From Pseudanabaena sp. UWO311 (GTDB lineage Bacteria; Cyanobacteriota; Cyanobacteriia; Pseudanabaenales; Pseudanabaenaceae): DNA of 64,000 bases. The translations under genes were made by a program, and so were the position numbers. The stretch spans positions 248,001 to 312,000 of the forward strand of contig NZ_SJEE01000001.1 of the NCBI RefSeq assembly GCF_006937785.1. Reading direction: 5' to 3'. The notes beneath the pieces were generated by a model. It ran no database searches and was not told the origin of the DNA. It worked only from the letters and a program-made list of their open reading frames with translations. Below, piece by piece: positions 7,365 through 15,781 of this stretch (the first letter of the stretch is position 1; the number at the start of each line of letters is the position of its first letter).

Positions 7365-8420
7365 TTGGCTAATTGGAGATTGAGTAATGAGGGATATAAA
7401 CTTTTTAACGAACGACTAAAAGCTAATGGCTGGGATTCGCTTAACAAAACTGAATTAGCAACATTGCTAAAAGCGGATCGCAATAACATAGTGACGAATT
7501 TGCTTAATAGGGATCATGAAGGACAGCTATCAAAACTAAAAGCTGTCATGATCCGTCTGGGATTAGATGAAGATGATGTTGAATCAGATAGTTTTGCAAG
7601 ACGATATTTTGAAGAAGTTAAAACTCCTGCTAAATCTCTATCTGACGATAAGCTAGAATCTGGAATATTTCAGAGAGAAGAGATAGCGACTAACTCAAAC
7701 ACAAACTCATTTACTCAAAATCCTTTTGTTCCTCGTTCAGGGACTATTAACGATCCTGAACATTTTTTTGGGAGAGATAAGGAGATATATGACGTTTTTG
7801 AGGCAATTAACTCTGGTGACTGTGTTGAGTTGTTAGGAAAGCAACGACAAATCGGTAAGTCATCGATATTAATTCAGATTAAGAACCTTGCAATTACAAA
7901 ATTTAGAGATAAATGGGAACCAATCTATCTCAATTTGAATACAATTCATACGGAACCAGATTTTTATGAATCTTTTTGCGATGAATTGAATATATCTGGT
8001 TGTACTGGTAATGACTTAAAAAGGCAGTTTAGGAAGAGACAAAACCGCATACTTTTACTTTTGGATGAGACAGAGAATTTAACAGAAAAAGGTTTTACAA
8101 GGGAAGTAAGACAGTCTCTAAGAGGTTTTGCAGATGAAGGTTATCTGATTTATGTTGTAGCGGTTTTTACGCCGCTCAAAGAAATGTTTAAAGATAGTCA
8201 TGAGCAAGGGAAAACTTCACCTTTTCAAGATAGGTGTACGACAACGGTGGAAATCAATCCTTGGGATGAGAAAACGGTGTGTAGGTTTATTACTTCAAAA
8301 CTAGAAAATACTGGAGTTTGCTTTAGTAATGCAGAAATAGAAAAATTGTGGTTAGAGAGCCAAGGTCATCCACAAAAACTGATGAAAGCTTGTTTTGATC
8401 TATATCGTCAATATCGCTAA
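7365..8420 (+). CDS. AAA/STAND-like NTPase with N-terminal HTH-like domain
   Basis: 351 residues, starting at a TTG supported by GGTGGAGGTGAG just upstream. No better in-frame ATG precedes the conserved start. Residues ~1-70 resemble the small helical/HTH-like domain that precedes the NTPase in many cyanobacterial STAND proteins. Residues ~125-345 form an AAA-like NTPase, with FGRDKEI, Walker A in GKQRQIGKSS (~158-167) and Walker B RILLLLDE (~228-235). There is no membrane segment and no C-terminal repeat sensor. The stop codon is 5 bases before the next start, so the two NTPase genes are translationally linked. The role is unknown; regulated ATP-dependent switching in stress response or defence is inference from the architecture. 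Confidence 0.8.
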   Translation: MANWRLSNEGYKLFNERLKANGWDSLNKTELATLLKADRNNIVTNLLNRDHEGQLSKLKAVMIRLGLDEDDVESDSFARRYFEEVKTPAKSLSDDKLESGIFQREEIATNSNTNSFTQNPFVPRSGTINDPEHFFGRDKEIYDVFEAINSGDCVELLGKQRQIGKSSILIQIKNLAITKFRDKWEPIYLNLNTIHTEPDFYESFCDELNISGCTGNDLKRQFRKRQNRILLLLDETENLTEKGFTREVRQSLRGFADEGYLIYVVAVFTPLKEMFKDSHEQGKTSPFQDRCTTTVEINPWDEKTVCRFITSKLENTGVCFSNAEIEKLWLESQGHPQKLMKACFDLYRQYR

Positions 8421-8425
8421 AACCT

Positions 8426-11305
8426 ATGACCGAAGAAACATCCACAGCACAAGTCCCACTCCTCGACCTCGCGCCAAAACTCAAGCGTCCACTGTCACTC
8501 TGGAATCCTCTTGATTATCTATTGTTGCTCTATTGGGTGTTCTATTTCCCACAAGCAATTCGTTGGTATGTGGAAACCTATTGCGAACCTGAACCCGAAT
8601 CAGACCGACTAACATGGCAACAACGCTGGCAACTAGTCATAAACTCGCGCAAACGCCACCTAGCACTCATGGGATTACTTCTGGAAATAGCTGTTCCTAT
8701 ATCGATCTTTTTTAGTTTGGAAAGTGTCGGCATTCCAATTAATGAGAATTATCTTGAGTTTTCTGTGATTTTATCAGCTGTGATAATGGTTTTGACGCTA
8801 TTTACGTCGAAAGGTTTGGAGATAGGTTCGTTGTATGGTTTGTTTTTGGGGATTATGGGTTTGGCAGCGTTTGGGGGGACTGGTGGGGCAGGAGGTGTGA
8901 CTGGTGGGGCAGGAGGTGTGACGTTATTTGTGGTATTTGGTGTGACATTTGTTTCTAGGGCTAGTATAGCGGGTGGTGTGGCTTTGAGAGTAGCGAGTAG
9001 TATGGGGTCGTGTGTCACGATGGGTTTGGTATTTGGTGCGGGTGCGGGTGTGACATATGTTTTGGCGTTATGTGTGGCGAGCAGTGTGGCTATATTACGT
9101 CTAGATAATCTATTGCTCTCGCTTGGTTCCATTCCTAGAACTACACCCTTAACCTTACCTTGCCTTAGACATCAGCTTGACATTTGGCTTAAATCTGACT
9201 GGCAAAGCGGTCTGATGAATGTAAACCAACTCTTAAAATATTCCCTCCAATTTATTTCCGTTGATGTTTCACTTAACAAAGAACTTAATAGATTAGATTC
9301 TAGCTTGTTAGTTTCTCACATTGCTGCACTCAGCGATCTTATTTGGGATTGGGAAGTGCTGCGTTACACTTCAGCTTCTCTCACGGATGCCCTCAAAGCC
9401 GAATTTGTTGAAAATATTATTTGGCTCCCTTACAAATCATGGTTTGCAAGCCGTTGGGGAGCAAATCGAGATCTCCGTTTTGACACAGATGCTCATACTG
9501 CCGCCGCAGGTTTTTGGTATCTCTATGAAGCCTCAAAAGCTAAAGAAGTTGACGAATCTATTTCAAGTCTGACAAAAGCTGTAGAAGTATTTGAGAATTT
9601 AAGACAGATTAGACATGGCGATGAGATGTGTAAAATTGTCATAAACCTACGAAACTATAGTAAACCAACGAATCTAGAAGAGTTATTAAATATTCCCTCA
9701 ACTGAATTTCCTAATGAAGCAAATTTTAATACCCCTAATTCACAAATATTTTCAGGGTTAGATATTTCCGATATCACAGTTAAACCTGCGCTTAAATCAG
9801 TATATTTTATTCCGATATCATTTATACCACCAGAAAAAGCAGAAGATAATATCTCAGGAAATTCTCCTCGCGTTGCAGCCGTTAAATTCTTAAGACTTGC
9901 ATTTGATATTTTACGTCCTCAAACATGGAATTTAATTAGTAAATTATCAATTGCCCTCTCACAGATTCAAACTATTAGTCGCTCCACATCTCGTACCACC
10001 CGTTCCTACTCTCTAAACAGCGCTCTTGGACAAATCACAGAAGTCCTTAAAATTATTGATACGTTACCGACTGAAGTTTCTCGTGTCGAAAAACCAATCC
10101 TAAAAGATATAGCTATTCGCTGGCGCGATATCCTTCTCAGTGCAGCCAGTGAAATCGGACAAATCGAAATTGACAAACCGATCGCGAATCCCTACACCAT
10201 CGGCGATCCTGTTATAGGTGAGCGTTTCATCGGACGAGAAGACATTCTCCGCCAACTCGAAGAACTCTGGTTTATCAACACTAGTCCACAATCGGTGATC
10301 CTCTATGGACATCGCCGCATGGGTAAAACCTCCATCCTTCGCAATGCCACCACCAAAGTTAATAGCGAAGTTCGCGTTGCCTACGTTAACCTCCTCAGCG
10401 TTAGTAGCGCCAACAACGGCATTACCGACATCCTCATGGCAATTTGCGACGCACTCGAAGAAGTTACCGAAATTCCTGTACCAAGCAATAACGACCTACT
10501 CCAATTCCCAGAAACCACCTTTCGCCGCTATTTAGAACAAATCACGAAAACCTTCACAGGCAAAGGACTCATCATCTCTCTTGACGAATTTGAGAAAATC
10601 GAAGAACTGATCGATGCAGGTAAACTCAGCAAAGATTTTCTCGGCTTCCTGCGTGGCATGGTGCAAATGAGCAGCAAACTCGCCTTTGCCTTTGCAGGAC
10701 TGCACACCCTCCAAGAAATGAACGCCGACTACTTCCAGCCCTTCTTCTCTAGTTTTATTTCTATCCCCGTTACCTTCCTCACCCGTGAGGCAACTCACCA
10801 AGTCCTCGCCAACCCCGATCCCGAATTCCTACTCGAATACGAACCTACCGCCCTTGACCATATCTACGACCTTACCAACGGACAGCCCTACCTCACCCAA
10901 CTGATCGGATTCCAACTCGTGCGCCTATTTAACGACTATGTATTCGAGCAAGGCAAACCACGCGATCGCACCTTCACCATTGATGATGTACGCACCATCT
11001 GCTCAGGCGAAAACTTTTTCGCCACAGGCATTAACTACTTCAATGGAGTCTGGCAACAAGCCGCCGAAGGTGCAGCTCATCAACAAGACATTCTCAAAGC
11101 CCTAGCCCCTCATCCCCAAGGACTCAACGAATCAGAACTAATCTCACAAACTAATCTACCTAGCGAAACTCTACAAGCCGCCCTCAAAACCCTCAAAGAT
11201 CACGACGTAATTCGCGTTCAAAAAACTAATGAGATGGTTAATTATGCGATCGCTGTCGAACTCTCCCGTACTTGGGTCGTTAGATACAAACTGAGTAATA
11301 CTTAG
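8426..11305 (+). CDS. Membrane-anchored AAA-like NTPase
   Basis: 959 residues. The N-terminal third has hydrophobic segments at ~87-136 and a Gly/Val/Ala-rich membrane region at ~138-230. The middle region (~240-590) is of unknown fold. The C-terminal third is an AAA/ORC-like NTPase: FIGREDILRQL, Walker A GHRRMGKTS (~627-635), Walker B GLIISLDEFEK (~713-723), then a winged-helix-like end (~880-950). It is in one operon with the soluble NTPase at 7365. Codon use changes inside the gene: the first part is T- and G-rich, the C-terminal part C-rich. This suggests a fusion of parts with different histories. The joint function is not known to me. Confidence 0.8.
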   Translation: MTEETSTAQVPLLDLAPKLKRPLSLWNPLDYLLLLYWVFYFPQAIRWYVETYCEPEPESDRLTWQQRWQLVINSRKRHLALMGLLLEIAVPISIFFSLESVGIPINENYLEFSVILSAVIMVLTLFTSKGLEIGSLYGLFLGIMGLAAFGGTGGAGGVTGGAGGVTLFVVFGVTFVSRASIAGGVALRVASSMGSCVTMGLVFGAGAGVTYVLALCVASSVAILRLDNLLLSLGSIPRTTPLTLPCLRHQLDIWLKSDWQSGLMNVNQLLKYSLQFISVDVSLNKELNRLDSSLLVSHIAALSDLIWDWEVLRYTSASLTDALKAEFVENIIWLPYKSWFASRWGANRDLRFDTDAHTAAAGFWYLYEASKAKEVDESISSLTKAVEVFENLRQIRHGDEMCKIVINLRNYSKPTNLEELLNIPSTEFPNEANFNTPNSQIFSGLDISDITVKPALKSVYFIPISFIPPEKAEDNISGNSPRVAAVKFLRLAFDILRPQTWNLISKLSIALSQIQTISRSTSRTTRSYSLNSALGQITEVLKIIDTLPTEVSRVEKPILKDIAIRWRDILLSAASEIGQIEIDKPIANPYTIGDPVIGERFIGREDILRQLEELWFINTSPQSVILYGHRRMGKTSILRNATTKVNSEVRVAYVNLLSVSSANNGITDILMAICDALEEVTEIPVPSNNDLLQFPETTFRRYLEQITKTFTGKGLIISLDEFEKIEELIDAGKLSKDFLGFLRGMVQMSSKLAFAFAGLHTLQEMNADYFQPFFSSFISIPVTFLTREATHQVLANPDPEFLLEYEPTALDHIYDLTNGQPYLTQLIGFQLVRLFNDYVFEQGKPRDRTFTIDDVRTICSGENFFATGINYFNGVWQQAAEGAAHQQDILKALAPHPQGLNESELISQTNLPSETLQAALKTLKDHDVIRVQKTNEMVNYAIAVELSRTWVVRYKLSNT
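8881..8922 (+). repeat. 21-bp tandem duplication inside the membrane NTPase gene
   Basis: TGGTGGGGCAGGAGGTGTGAC occurs twice in direct succession and encodes two copies of a Gly-Gly-Ala-Gly-Gly-Val-Thr unit inside the membrane region. Slippage could change its length in frame. Confidence 0.7.
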
Positions 11306-11385
11306 CCTGTCGCTCTGCCACTCCTTTACCATCCCTCTTCACGCCTGCGAGATCGAATTTTTTTCGCGATTTTCAACACTTCACC

Positions 11386-11775
11386 CTAACTCATTGTTGG
11401 TAACCAAGAACAACCTACAAGATTTTGATCGACAGTTGCTAAAGTTAGTTCATAGAAAATAGCTGAAGCAGCGATGAAGCGATCGGCAGGGTCTTGATGC
11501 GGTAACTCGATCTGGCGGCTTAAAAGTGCAATATCATGATTTAAGTTTGCTTCACGAGTTTCTAAGTTATTTAACGCTAATCCTATCCAGATTCTTGCTT
11601 CAGGTTTCAAAGAAATACGTTTTTTTTCAGCAAGTAGTAAGGTTTCCCAAATGCTAATTGGACTAAGCTAAAGCTCAGTGGATGAATCGGCGATCGCGGA
11701 TTGTAGCTGTAGCGATAGGCGATCGTCACCAAGTTGATACCAAAGCCAAATATGAGTATCCAGCAGTAGTTTCAC
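11386..11775 (-). pseudogene. PIN-domain toxin gene (VapC-like) with an in-frame amber codon
   Basis: Read from the GTG at 11775, the frame encodes a full 129-codon PIN-domain toxin. It starts KLLLDTHIWLWYQ (first acidic residue of the site) and continues through SPISIWE and DPADRFIAASAI (last acidic residues). It is broken only by TAG at codon 36 (11670-11668), where relatives usually have Trp, so one TGG to TAG change explains it. The ORF track therefore shows only the distal 74 residues from a TTG. The start overlaps the antitoxin stop by 4 bases (GTGA), the usual coupling. VapC-type PIN proteins are ribonucleases. As it stands, only a 35-residue fragment or an internally restarted half-domain could be made, so the toxin is probably dead. 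Confidence 0.85.
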
Positions 11776-12035
11776 TGAAGTACTTCCCATACATTTTCAG
11801 GCAATGCTGGCATAACAATATCTCCCACAATCTCTCCGCTTCCTTTCAAGCTCCCAAAAGCTGGGCGTTGTTTTTGAGGCGTGGCAGGATAGATAATTAC
11901 CCAAGGCTTGCCATTATGAAACACTGTTAGGGGTGTTTTGGTCTGCTGAATTTCTGTGAATAGATTCAATAAGGCTTGGGGTAGTTCGGCGGTACTCAGT
12001 TGTCCCATAAGATTTTGTTGTATTGATAAGGGCAA
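11772..12035 (-). CDS. Type II antitoxin, Phd/YefM-like (VapB role)
   Basis: 87 residues. The N-terminal half is the DNA-binding Phd-like fold, with VFHNGKPWVIIYPA as the family-like strand pair. The C-terminal tail (FGSLKGSGEIVGDI) matches tails that wrap the PIN toxin. It is intact and is immediately upstream of, and overlaps by 4 bases, the broken PIN toxin gene. It would normally neutralise the toxin and repress the operon. With a dead toxin it may persist as an orphan that can still neutralise related toxins. Confidence 0.85.
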   Translation of the reverse strand: MPLSIQQNLMGQLSTAELPQALLNLFTEIQQTKTPLTVFHNGKPWVIIYPATPQKQRPAFGSLKGSGEIVGDIVMPALPENVWEVLQ

Positions 12036-12156
12036 TATATCACAAACATTTTTTATGATTTTTCTAACAACTGTTCCAGAGTCTCAGGAAAATCGCCATG
12101 CCTTAGCACCATTTTTTAATTTAGTCTCATCAATCGGTGTTTCATCCGCATCAAAA

Positions 12157-12193
12157 GCAAAAAAAGGAGTCGCTTCGCGACTCCTTTTTTTGC
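12157..12193 (-). terminator. Terminator after ndhN
   Basis: A 17-bp perfect stem (arms 12157-12173 and 12177-12193) with apex GC-TTC-GC and a run of seven A/T pairs. It touches the ndhN stop codon. Confidence 0.9.
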
Positions 12194-12642
12194 TAAGCAG
12201 CAACTGCTTGTTTGAGTGGTTGCCAAGTCACTTGGCGATCGCTACCTGTTTCAATCACGATTTTTACTCTGGGATCGCGATCGGGAATCTGGCTTAAAGT
12301 CTCAAGTTCTTCCTTAGATAGGTATTTACCCTCGATCAGCCACACAACTAAGCCCTTAGCTTTAGGAGGTAAAGCATTGAGGCGAAACTGGATCGCGGGT
12401 GGGATGAAATATGTGCGAATCTCGGTTTTGCCAAGGTGAGAAGGACGCACACCATGAACTCCAGTGAGATAGCTATTCACATCACCTAAACCACGCGCAG
12501 AAATGAACAAAATGTCATAACCCGCATTCTTCAGTCTAAGTTGGTAGCGACCTTCATATCCGCCTTCTGGGGGAACGCGCATTGCTAAAGCGCCTGCCTT
12601 TTCTAGGTCTTTGACAATTTTATCGGTTGCAATCAAGGGCAT
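12193..12642 (-). CDS. ndhN: NAD(P)H-quinone oxidoreductase subunit N
   Basis: 149 residues, matching the cyanobacterial/chloroplast NdhN family throughout. The family hallmarks VPPEGGYEGRYQLRL near the N terminus and ARGLGDVNSYLTGVHGVRP in the middle are both present. NdhN is a peripheral subunit specific to photosynthetic NDH-1. It helps form the membrane-facing module for plastoquinone reduction in cyclic and respiratory electron flow at the thylakoid. It has the normal length and no transmembrane segment. It is monocistronic with its own terminator. The ATG at 12642 precedes PLIATDK as in relatives. Confidence 0.95.
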   Translation of the reverse strand: MPLIATDKIVKDLEKAGALAMRVPPEGGYEGRYQLRLKNAGYDILFISARGLGDVNSYLTGVHGVRPSHLGKTEIRTYFIPPAIQFRLNALPPKAKGLVVWLIEGKYLSKEELETLSQIPDRDPRVKIVIETGSDRQVTWQPLKQAVAA

Positions 12643-12693
12643 GGTGACATCCTATGCTAAACGCTAAATATAGAGCTAACAGTATTTTATACC

Positions 12694-12736
12694 TAGAAAG
12701 GAAAAGGATGCGCGAAGCGCATCCTTTTCCTTTCTA
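12694..12736. repeat. 20-bp perfect hairpin, apex GC-GAA-GC
   Basis: Arms 12694-12713 and 12717-12736. It lies between the zinc-ribbon gene's stop and the ndhN start, both on the minus strand, and may end the former transcript. Confidence 0.85.
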
Positions 12737-12764
12737 AAAAATGATCCAAAACAGGAGGATGTAC

Positions 12765-13148
12765 TCATTCGACAACTTGGACATCAACATCGATAGTACC
12801 TGGTGGGGTAAGCCGTACAAATTTATTTTGCTGCTCTTGCAAAGGTTCACCACAGTTAGGACATTGAAACTGACTTGACCTTGAGGCATTAAAAGTTGTG
12901 TCGCATATAGGACAATCTGCTGTCACGATGCTGCGTTTAATCCACCATTGCAAACCAAAAAAGGCGACGACAGGGACGACTGTAATGAAACCAATCAAAA
13001 TGAAAAACGAGTTAACTAGCCAACCTAGCCCGATCGCACTAAAAGCCCAAAAAACAAGCATAGTTGTTAGCCAAAAACGCACACCTGACCAGCGATCGCC
13101 ACCGCCGCCGCCGTTGGGAAAATTATTGCCAAATGTGTAGTATTTCAT
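12765..13148 (-). CDS. Membrane protein with C-terminal zinc ribbon
   Basis: 127 residues. A glycine run (NGGGGG) near the N terminus is followed by two transmembrane segments (~25-45 and ~47-68). A cytosolic zinc ribbon follows with CPIC and CPNC pairs (~79-102). The tail is acidic. The layout is seen in conserved cyanobacterial hypothetical proteins, possibly thylakoid-associated. The function is unknown. It is divergent from ktrB, with a perfect hairpin in between. Confidence 0.75.
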   Translation of the reverse strand: MKYYTFGNNFPNGGGGGDRWSGVRFWLTTMLVFWAFSAIGLGWLVNSFFILIGFITVVPVVAFFGLQWWIKRSIVTADCPICDTTFNASRSSQFQCPNCGEPLQEQQNKFVRLTPPGTIDVDVQVVE

Positions 13149-13244
13149 TAGTTTCAGTCCCTGTATTTACCCTGTATTTGCATAATAGCGATCGTAACAC
13201 TCTTATCTAATGTTGCCCTTCTGTCATTGGGTATGGTTAACCAC

Positions 13245-13291
13245 AAATAAAGATTAGAGGCGGCGCTTTGCGCCGCCTCTAATCTTTATTT
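13245..13291. repeat. 22-bp perfect hairpin between divergent promoters
   Basis: Arms 13245-13266 and 13270-13291, apex GGCGC-TTT-GCGCC. Genes on both sides are transcribed away from it, so it cannot terminate either. A cruciform or regulatory role, or a mobile origin, must be considered. Confidence 0.85.
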
Positions 13292-13381
13292 TGTGCCGCC
13301 GCAAAAATTTGTGTCGTCGCTATTTCCAACGATCGCTATAGAATTAATTTTGTAACTCACGGATATACTTGCGGAATCAAC

Positions 13382-14716
13382 GTGAACCCAGCTAGAACAA
13401 TTTGTCTTGGATTCGTGGCTGTCATATCAATTGGGACATTTTTACTAATGCTGCCGATATCATCTAGTAACGGCACATGGTCAGATCTGATCACCGCTTT
13501 ATTTACCTCTACTTCTGCTGTATGCGTAACAGGTTTATCTGTAGTTGATGTCGGTAAATTTTATTCATTCTGGGGACAACTGTTCCTGACATTGTTAGTT
13601 CAAGTAGGCGGCTTGGGCTATATGACCGCAACTACTATCCTCTTATTGCTGATTGGACGTAGATTTAGCCTAAGGGACAAAGTGACTTTGCAGTCCGCAT
13701 TAGATACCAATGGTATTCGTAGCGGTCTGCAATTAGTTAAGTCGATCATTGCCGTGACCATGTTATTTGAATTGACAGGGGTATTTGCCCTAATGCCCAT
13801 CTTTAGCCAAAAAATGAGCTTTACGGAAAGTGTTTGGCAATCAATTTTTCATAGTGTTAATGCTTTTAATAATGCTGGTTTTAGCCTATTCACCGATAAT
13901 TTGATGGGCTATGTGAATTCACCGATGGTCAGTATCATTATTGGCTTACTGATTATCTTTGGTGGCATCGGCTATCAAGTTATTTTGGAGGGTTATCTGT
14001 GGTTAAGAACAAAATTTTCACGCGATCGCGATTACATCTCCTTTAGCCTAACCTTCTGCGTAGCCACAAGCACAACCATTGCCTTACTCCTATTTGGAAC
14101 TATATTTTTCTGGTTTACAGAGTTTAGTAATAGCGAAACATTGGGTAAATTGCCACTGTTTGATCAGATCGTCGGTGCATGGTTTCAGTCGGTTACTACG
14201 CGCACGGCTGGCTTCAATACGATTGACAATGGCAAAATGACTGTAACTGGGATATTTATCACGATCGCCCTAATGTTTATTGGTGCAAGTCCTGGAGGCA
14301 CAGGCGGTGGGATTAAAACCACAACTGCGAGGATTTTAGCTAGTTGTACAGGCGCAGCATTACAGGGGCGAGATCAAATCAATCTTTATAAGCTGCAAGT
14401 ACCAAATGGTCTGATCTTAAAAGCTGTTGGTGTCGCAGTGGGTTCATTATTTACAGTAATTTGTTCGACAGGGTTACTATCCCTAACTGATCGCAATATA
14501 GGCTTTATAAATATCCTATTTGAAGCAACTTCAGCTTTTGGTACAGTTGGCTTATCAACGGGGATTACCTCCGCGCTCTCACCAGCAGGTCGCCTTGTAA
14601 TCATTGCCACGATGTATATCGGTCGGGTTGGCGTATTACTATTGATGGCAGCAATCTTTACTGATACCCGTCCTAGTTTGATTAAATACCCTCAAGAGTC
14701 GATGCTGGTAGGTTGA
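13382..14716 (+). CDS. ktrB: Potassium uptake translocation subunit KtrB (TrkH family)
   Basis: 444 residues, eight to ten hydrophobic segments in the four-fold M1-P-M2 plan of Trk/Ktr channels. The four pore loops each keep the filter glycine: VCVTGLS, NNAGFS, RTAGFN and GTVGLS. It moves K+ (in Synechocystis with Na+ dependence) across the plasma membrane and matters for osmotic adaptation. The start is a GTG at 13382. The gating-ring partner KtrA follows 77 bases later on the same strand. A short hairpin between them may reduce downstream expression. No KtrE-like gene is adjacent. Confidence 0.93.
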   Translation: MNPARTICLGFVAVISIGTFLLMLPISSSNGTWSDLITALFTSTSAVCVTGLSVVDVGKFYSFWGQLFLTLLVQVGGLGYMTATTILLLLIGRRFSLRDKVTLQSALDTNGIRSGLQLVKSIIAVTMLFELTGVFALMPIFSQKMSFTESVWQSIFHSVNAFNNAGFSLFTDNLMGYVNSPMVSIIIGLLIIFGGIGYQVILEGYLWLRTKFSRDRDYISFSLTFCVATSTTIALLLFGTIFFWFTEFSNSETLGKLPLFDQIVGAWFQSVTTRTAGFNTIDNGKMTVTGIFITIALMFIGASPGGTGGGIKTTTARILASCTGAALQGRDQINLYKLQVPNGLILKAVGVAVGSLFTVICSTGLLSLTDRNIGFINILFEATSAFGTVGLSTGITSALSPAGRLVIIATMYIGRVGVLLLMAAIFTDTRPSLIKYPQESMLVG

Positions 14717-14720
14717 ACGA

Positions 14721-14749
14721 CTAAAGACAGAGCTTCGCTCTGTCTTTAG
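14721..14749. repeat. 13-bp hairpin between ktrB and ktrA
   Basis: CTAAAGACAGAGC/GCTCTGTCTTTAG with apex TTC. There is no T-run after it, so it may be an attenuating or mRNA-stabilising element rather than a full terminator. Confidence 0.8.
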
Positions 14750-14793
14750 CAATGTGTAAAATTAAATCACCGTAAGGAATACAGGAAAATTTT

Positions 14794-15570
14794 GTGGATA
14801 TATCTTCTTTAAGCTTTTTTCGCAGTCTGCGCCACGAGAATAAGCAATTTGCCGTGATTGGCTTAGGGCGATTTGGGCGATCGGTATGCTCGACCCTTGA
14901 TCGCTTAGGGCATGAGGTCTTAGCTGCTGACAAAGATGAAGAGAGTGTCAGTCATGTACGTGCCAATAACCTAGCGGCGCATTGTATCCAATTAGATTCC
15001 ACTAATCCACTCGCACTCAAAGAATCTGGCATTCTCGAAATTGATACGGTGATTGTTGCGATCGGCAATTTTTTAGAAGAGAGTATTATCACTACACTTA
15101 ATGTGAAGGAAGCGGGAGTGAAGCATGTTGTTGCCAAGGCTTCATCTGAAGTACATGGTACTTTGCTCAAAAAAGTTGGTGCGGATCTAGTCGTTTATCC
15201 TGAAGCAGAAATGGGAAGAGCTTTAGCGCGATCGCTGACTCAACGAGGCATTTTAGAACGCTTTGAACTCGATCCAGATAACAGTATTGTCGAAGTGATG
15301 GTTCCTGAAGAGTTTGATGGGAAAACAATTCTAGAACTAAAGCTGCGTGGTCACTATGGCGTAAACGTGATTGCCGTTAGCCACGATCAAAAGTTTGAAA
15401 TCAACCCTGATCCAAACCAAAAGCTGTTCAAAGGATCAGCGATCGTTGTAATTGGCAGCAACAAGAATATTAGTCGTCTGCCAATTTCCTGTGATTTGTT
15501 CAATAACGATGGAACCTATGTAACGACGCAGTTACCATTACATCAATCATCAGAAGTTAAACTTAAATAG
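14794..15570 (+). CDS. ktrA: Potassium channel gating-ring subunit KtrA (RCK/TrkA-N)
   Basis: 258 residues. An N-terminal Rossmann RCK domain carries the nucleotide motif VIGLGRFGRSV (~22-32), followed by an acidic residue at the second strand end. A C-terminal RCK_C/TrkA-C domain follows (~155-235). It binds ATP/ADP or NAD(H) and gates KtrB from the cytoplasmic face. The GTG start at 14794 has AAGGAATACAGG upstream. The C-terminal ~25 residues are an extra tail. It is co-directional with ktrB. Confidence 0.92.
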   Translation: MDISSLSFFRSLRHENKQFAVIGLGRFGRSVCSTLDRLGHEVLAADKDEESVSHVRANNLAAHCIQLDSTNPLALKESGILEIDTVIVAIGNFLEESIITTLNVKEAGVKHVVAKASSEVHGTLLKKVGADLVVYPEAEMGRALARSLTQRGILERFELDPDNSIVEVMVPEEFDGKTILELKLRGHYGVNVIAVSHDQKFEINPDPNQKLFKGSAIVVIGSNKNISRLPISCDLFNNDGTYVTTQLPLHQSSEVKLK

Positions 15571-15621
15571 AACAATCTAAGAGCAAGCACCCACTTAAAT
15601 AGCTACTCTAGTTAAGACATA

Positions 15622-15670
15622 AGCCCAAAGAAGAGTTGTAGCGCAAAGCGCTACAACTCTTCTTTGGGCT
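15622..15670 (+). terminator. 23-bp perfect hairpin after ktrA
   Basis: Arms 15622-15644 and 15648-15670, apex GCGC-AAA-GCGC. It may terminate ktrA, though no clean T-run follows. Confidence 0.7.
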
Positions 15671-15781
15671 TTGAGTAGAAGCTTAATTCTAATAAGTGTT
15701 TTTAACTAAACCTTAACTATTTTTAGGCGCACGAAATATAATGTGTCTAATTTAACAAAAAATTTTACTTTCGGAGTCCAA

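Noticed and set aside
12049-12108. A 19-codon minus-strand ORF starting MVLRHGDFPETLEQ
   Set aside because: It reads like the tail of a real protein but has a stop just upstream and no detectable partner; too short to support as a gene.
11956-12297. 113-aa plus-strand ORF
   Set aside because: It crosses the antitoxin start, the terminator and the end of ndhN on the opposite strand, so it is not a gene.
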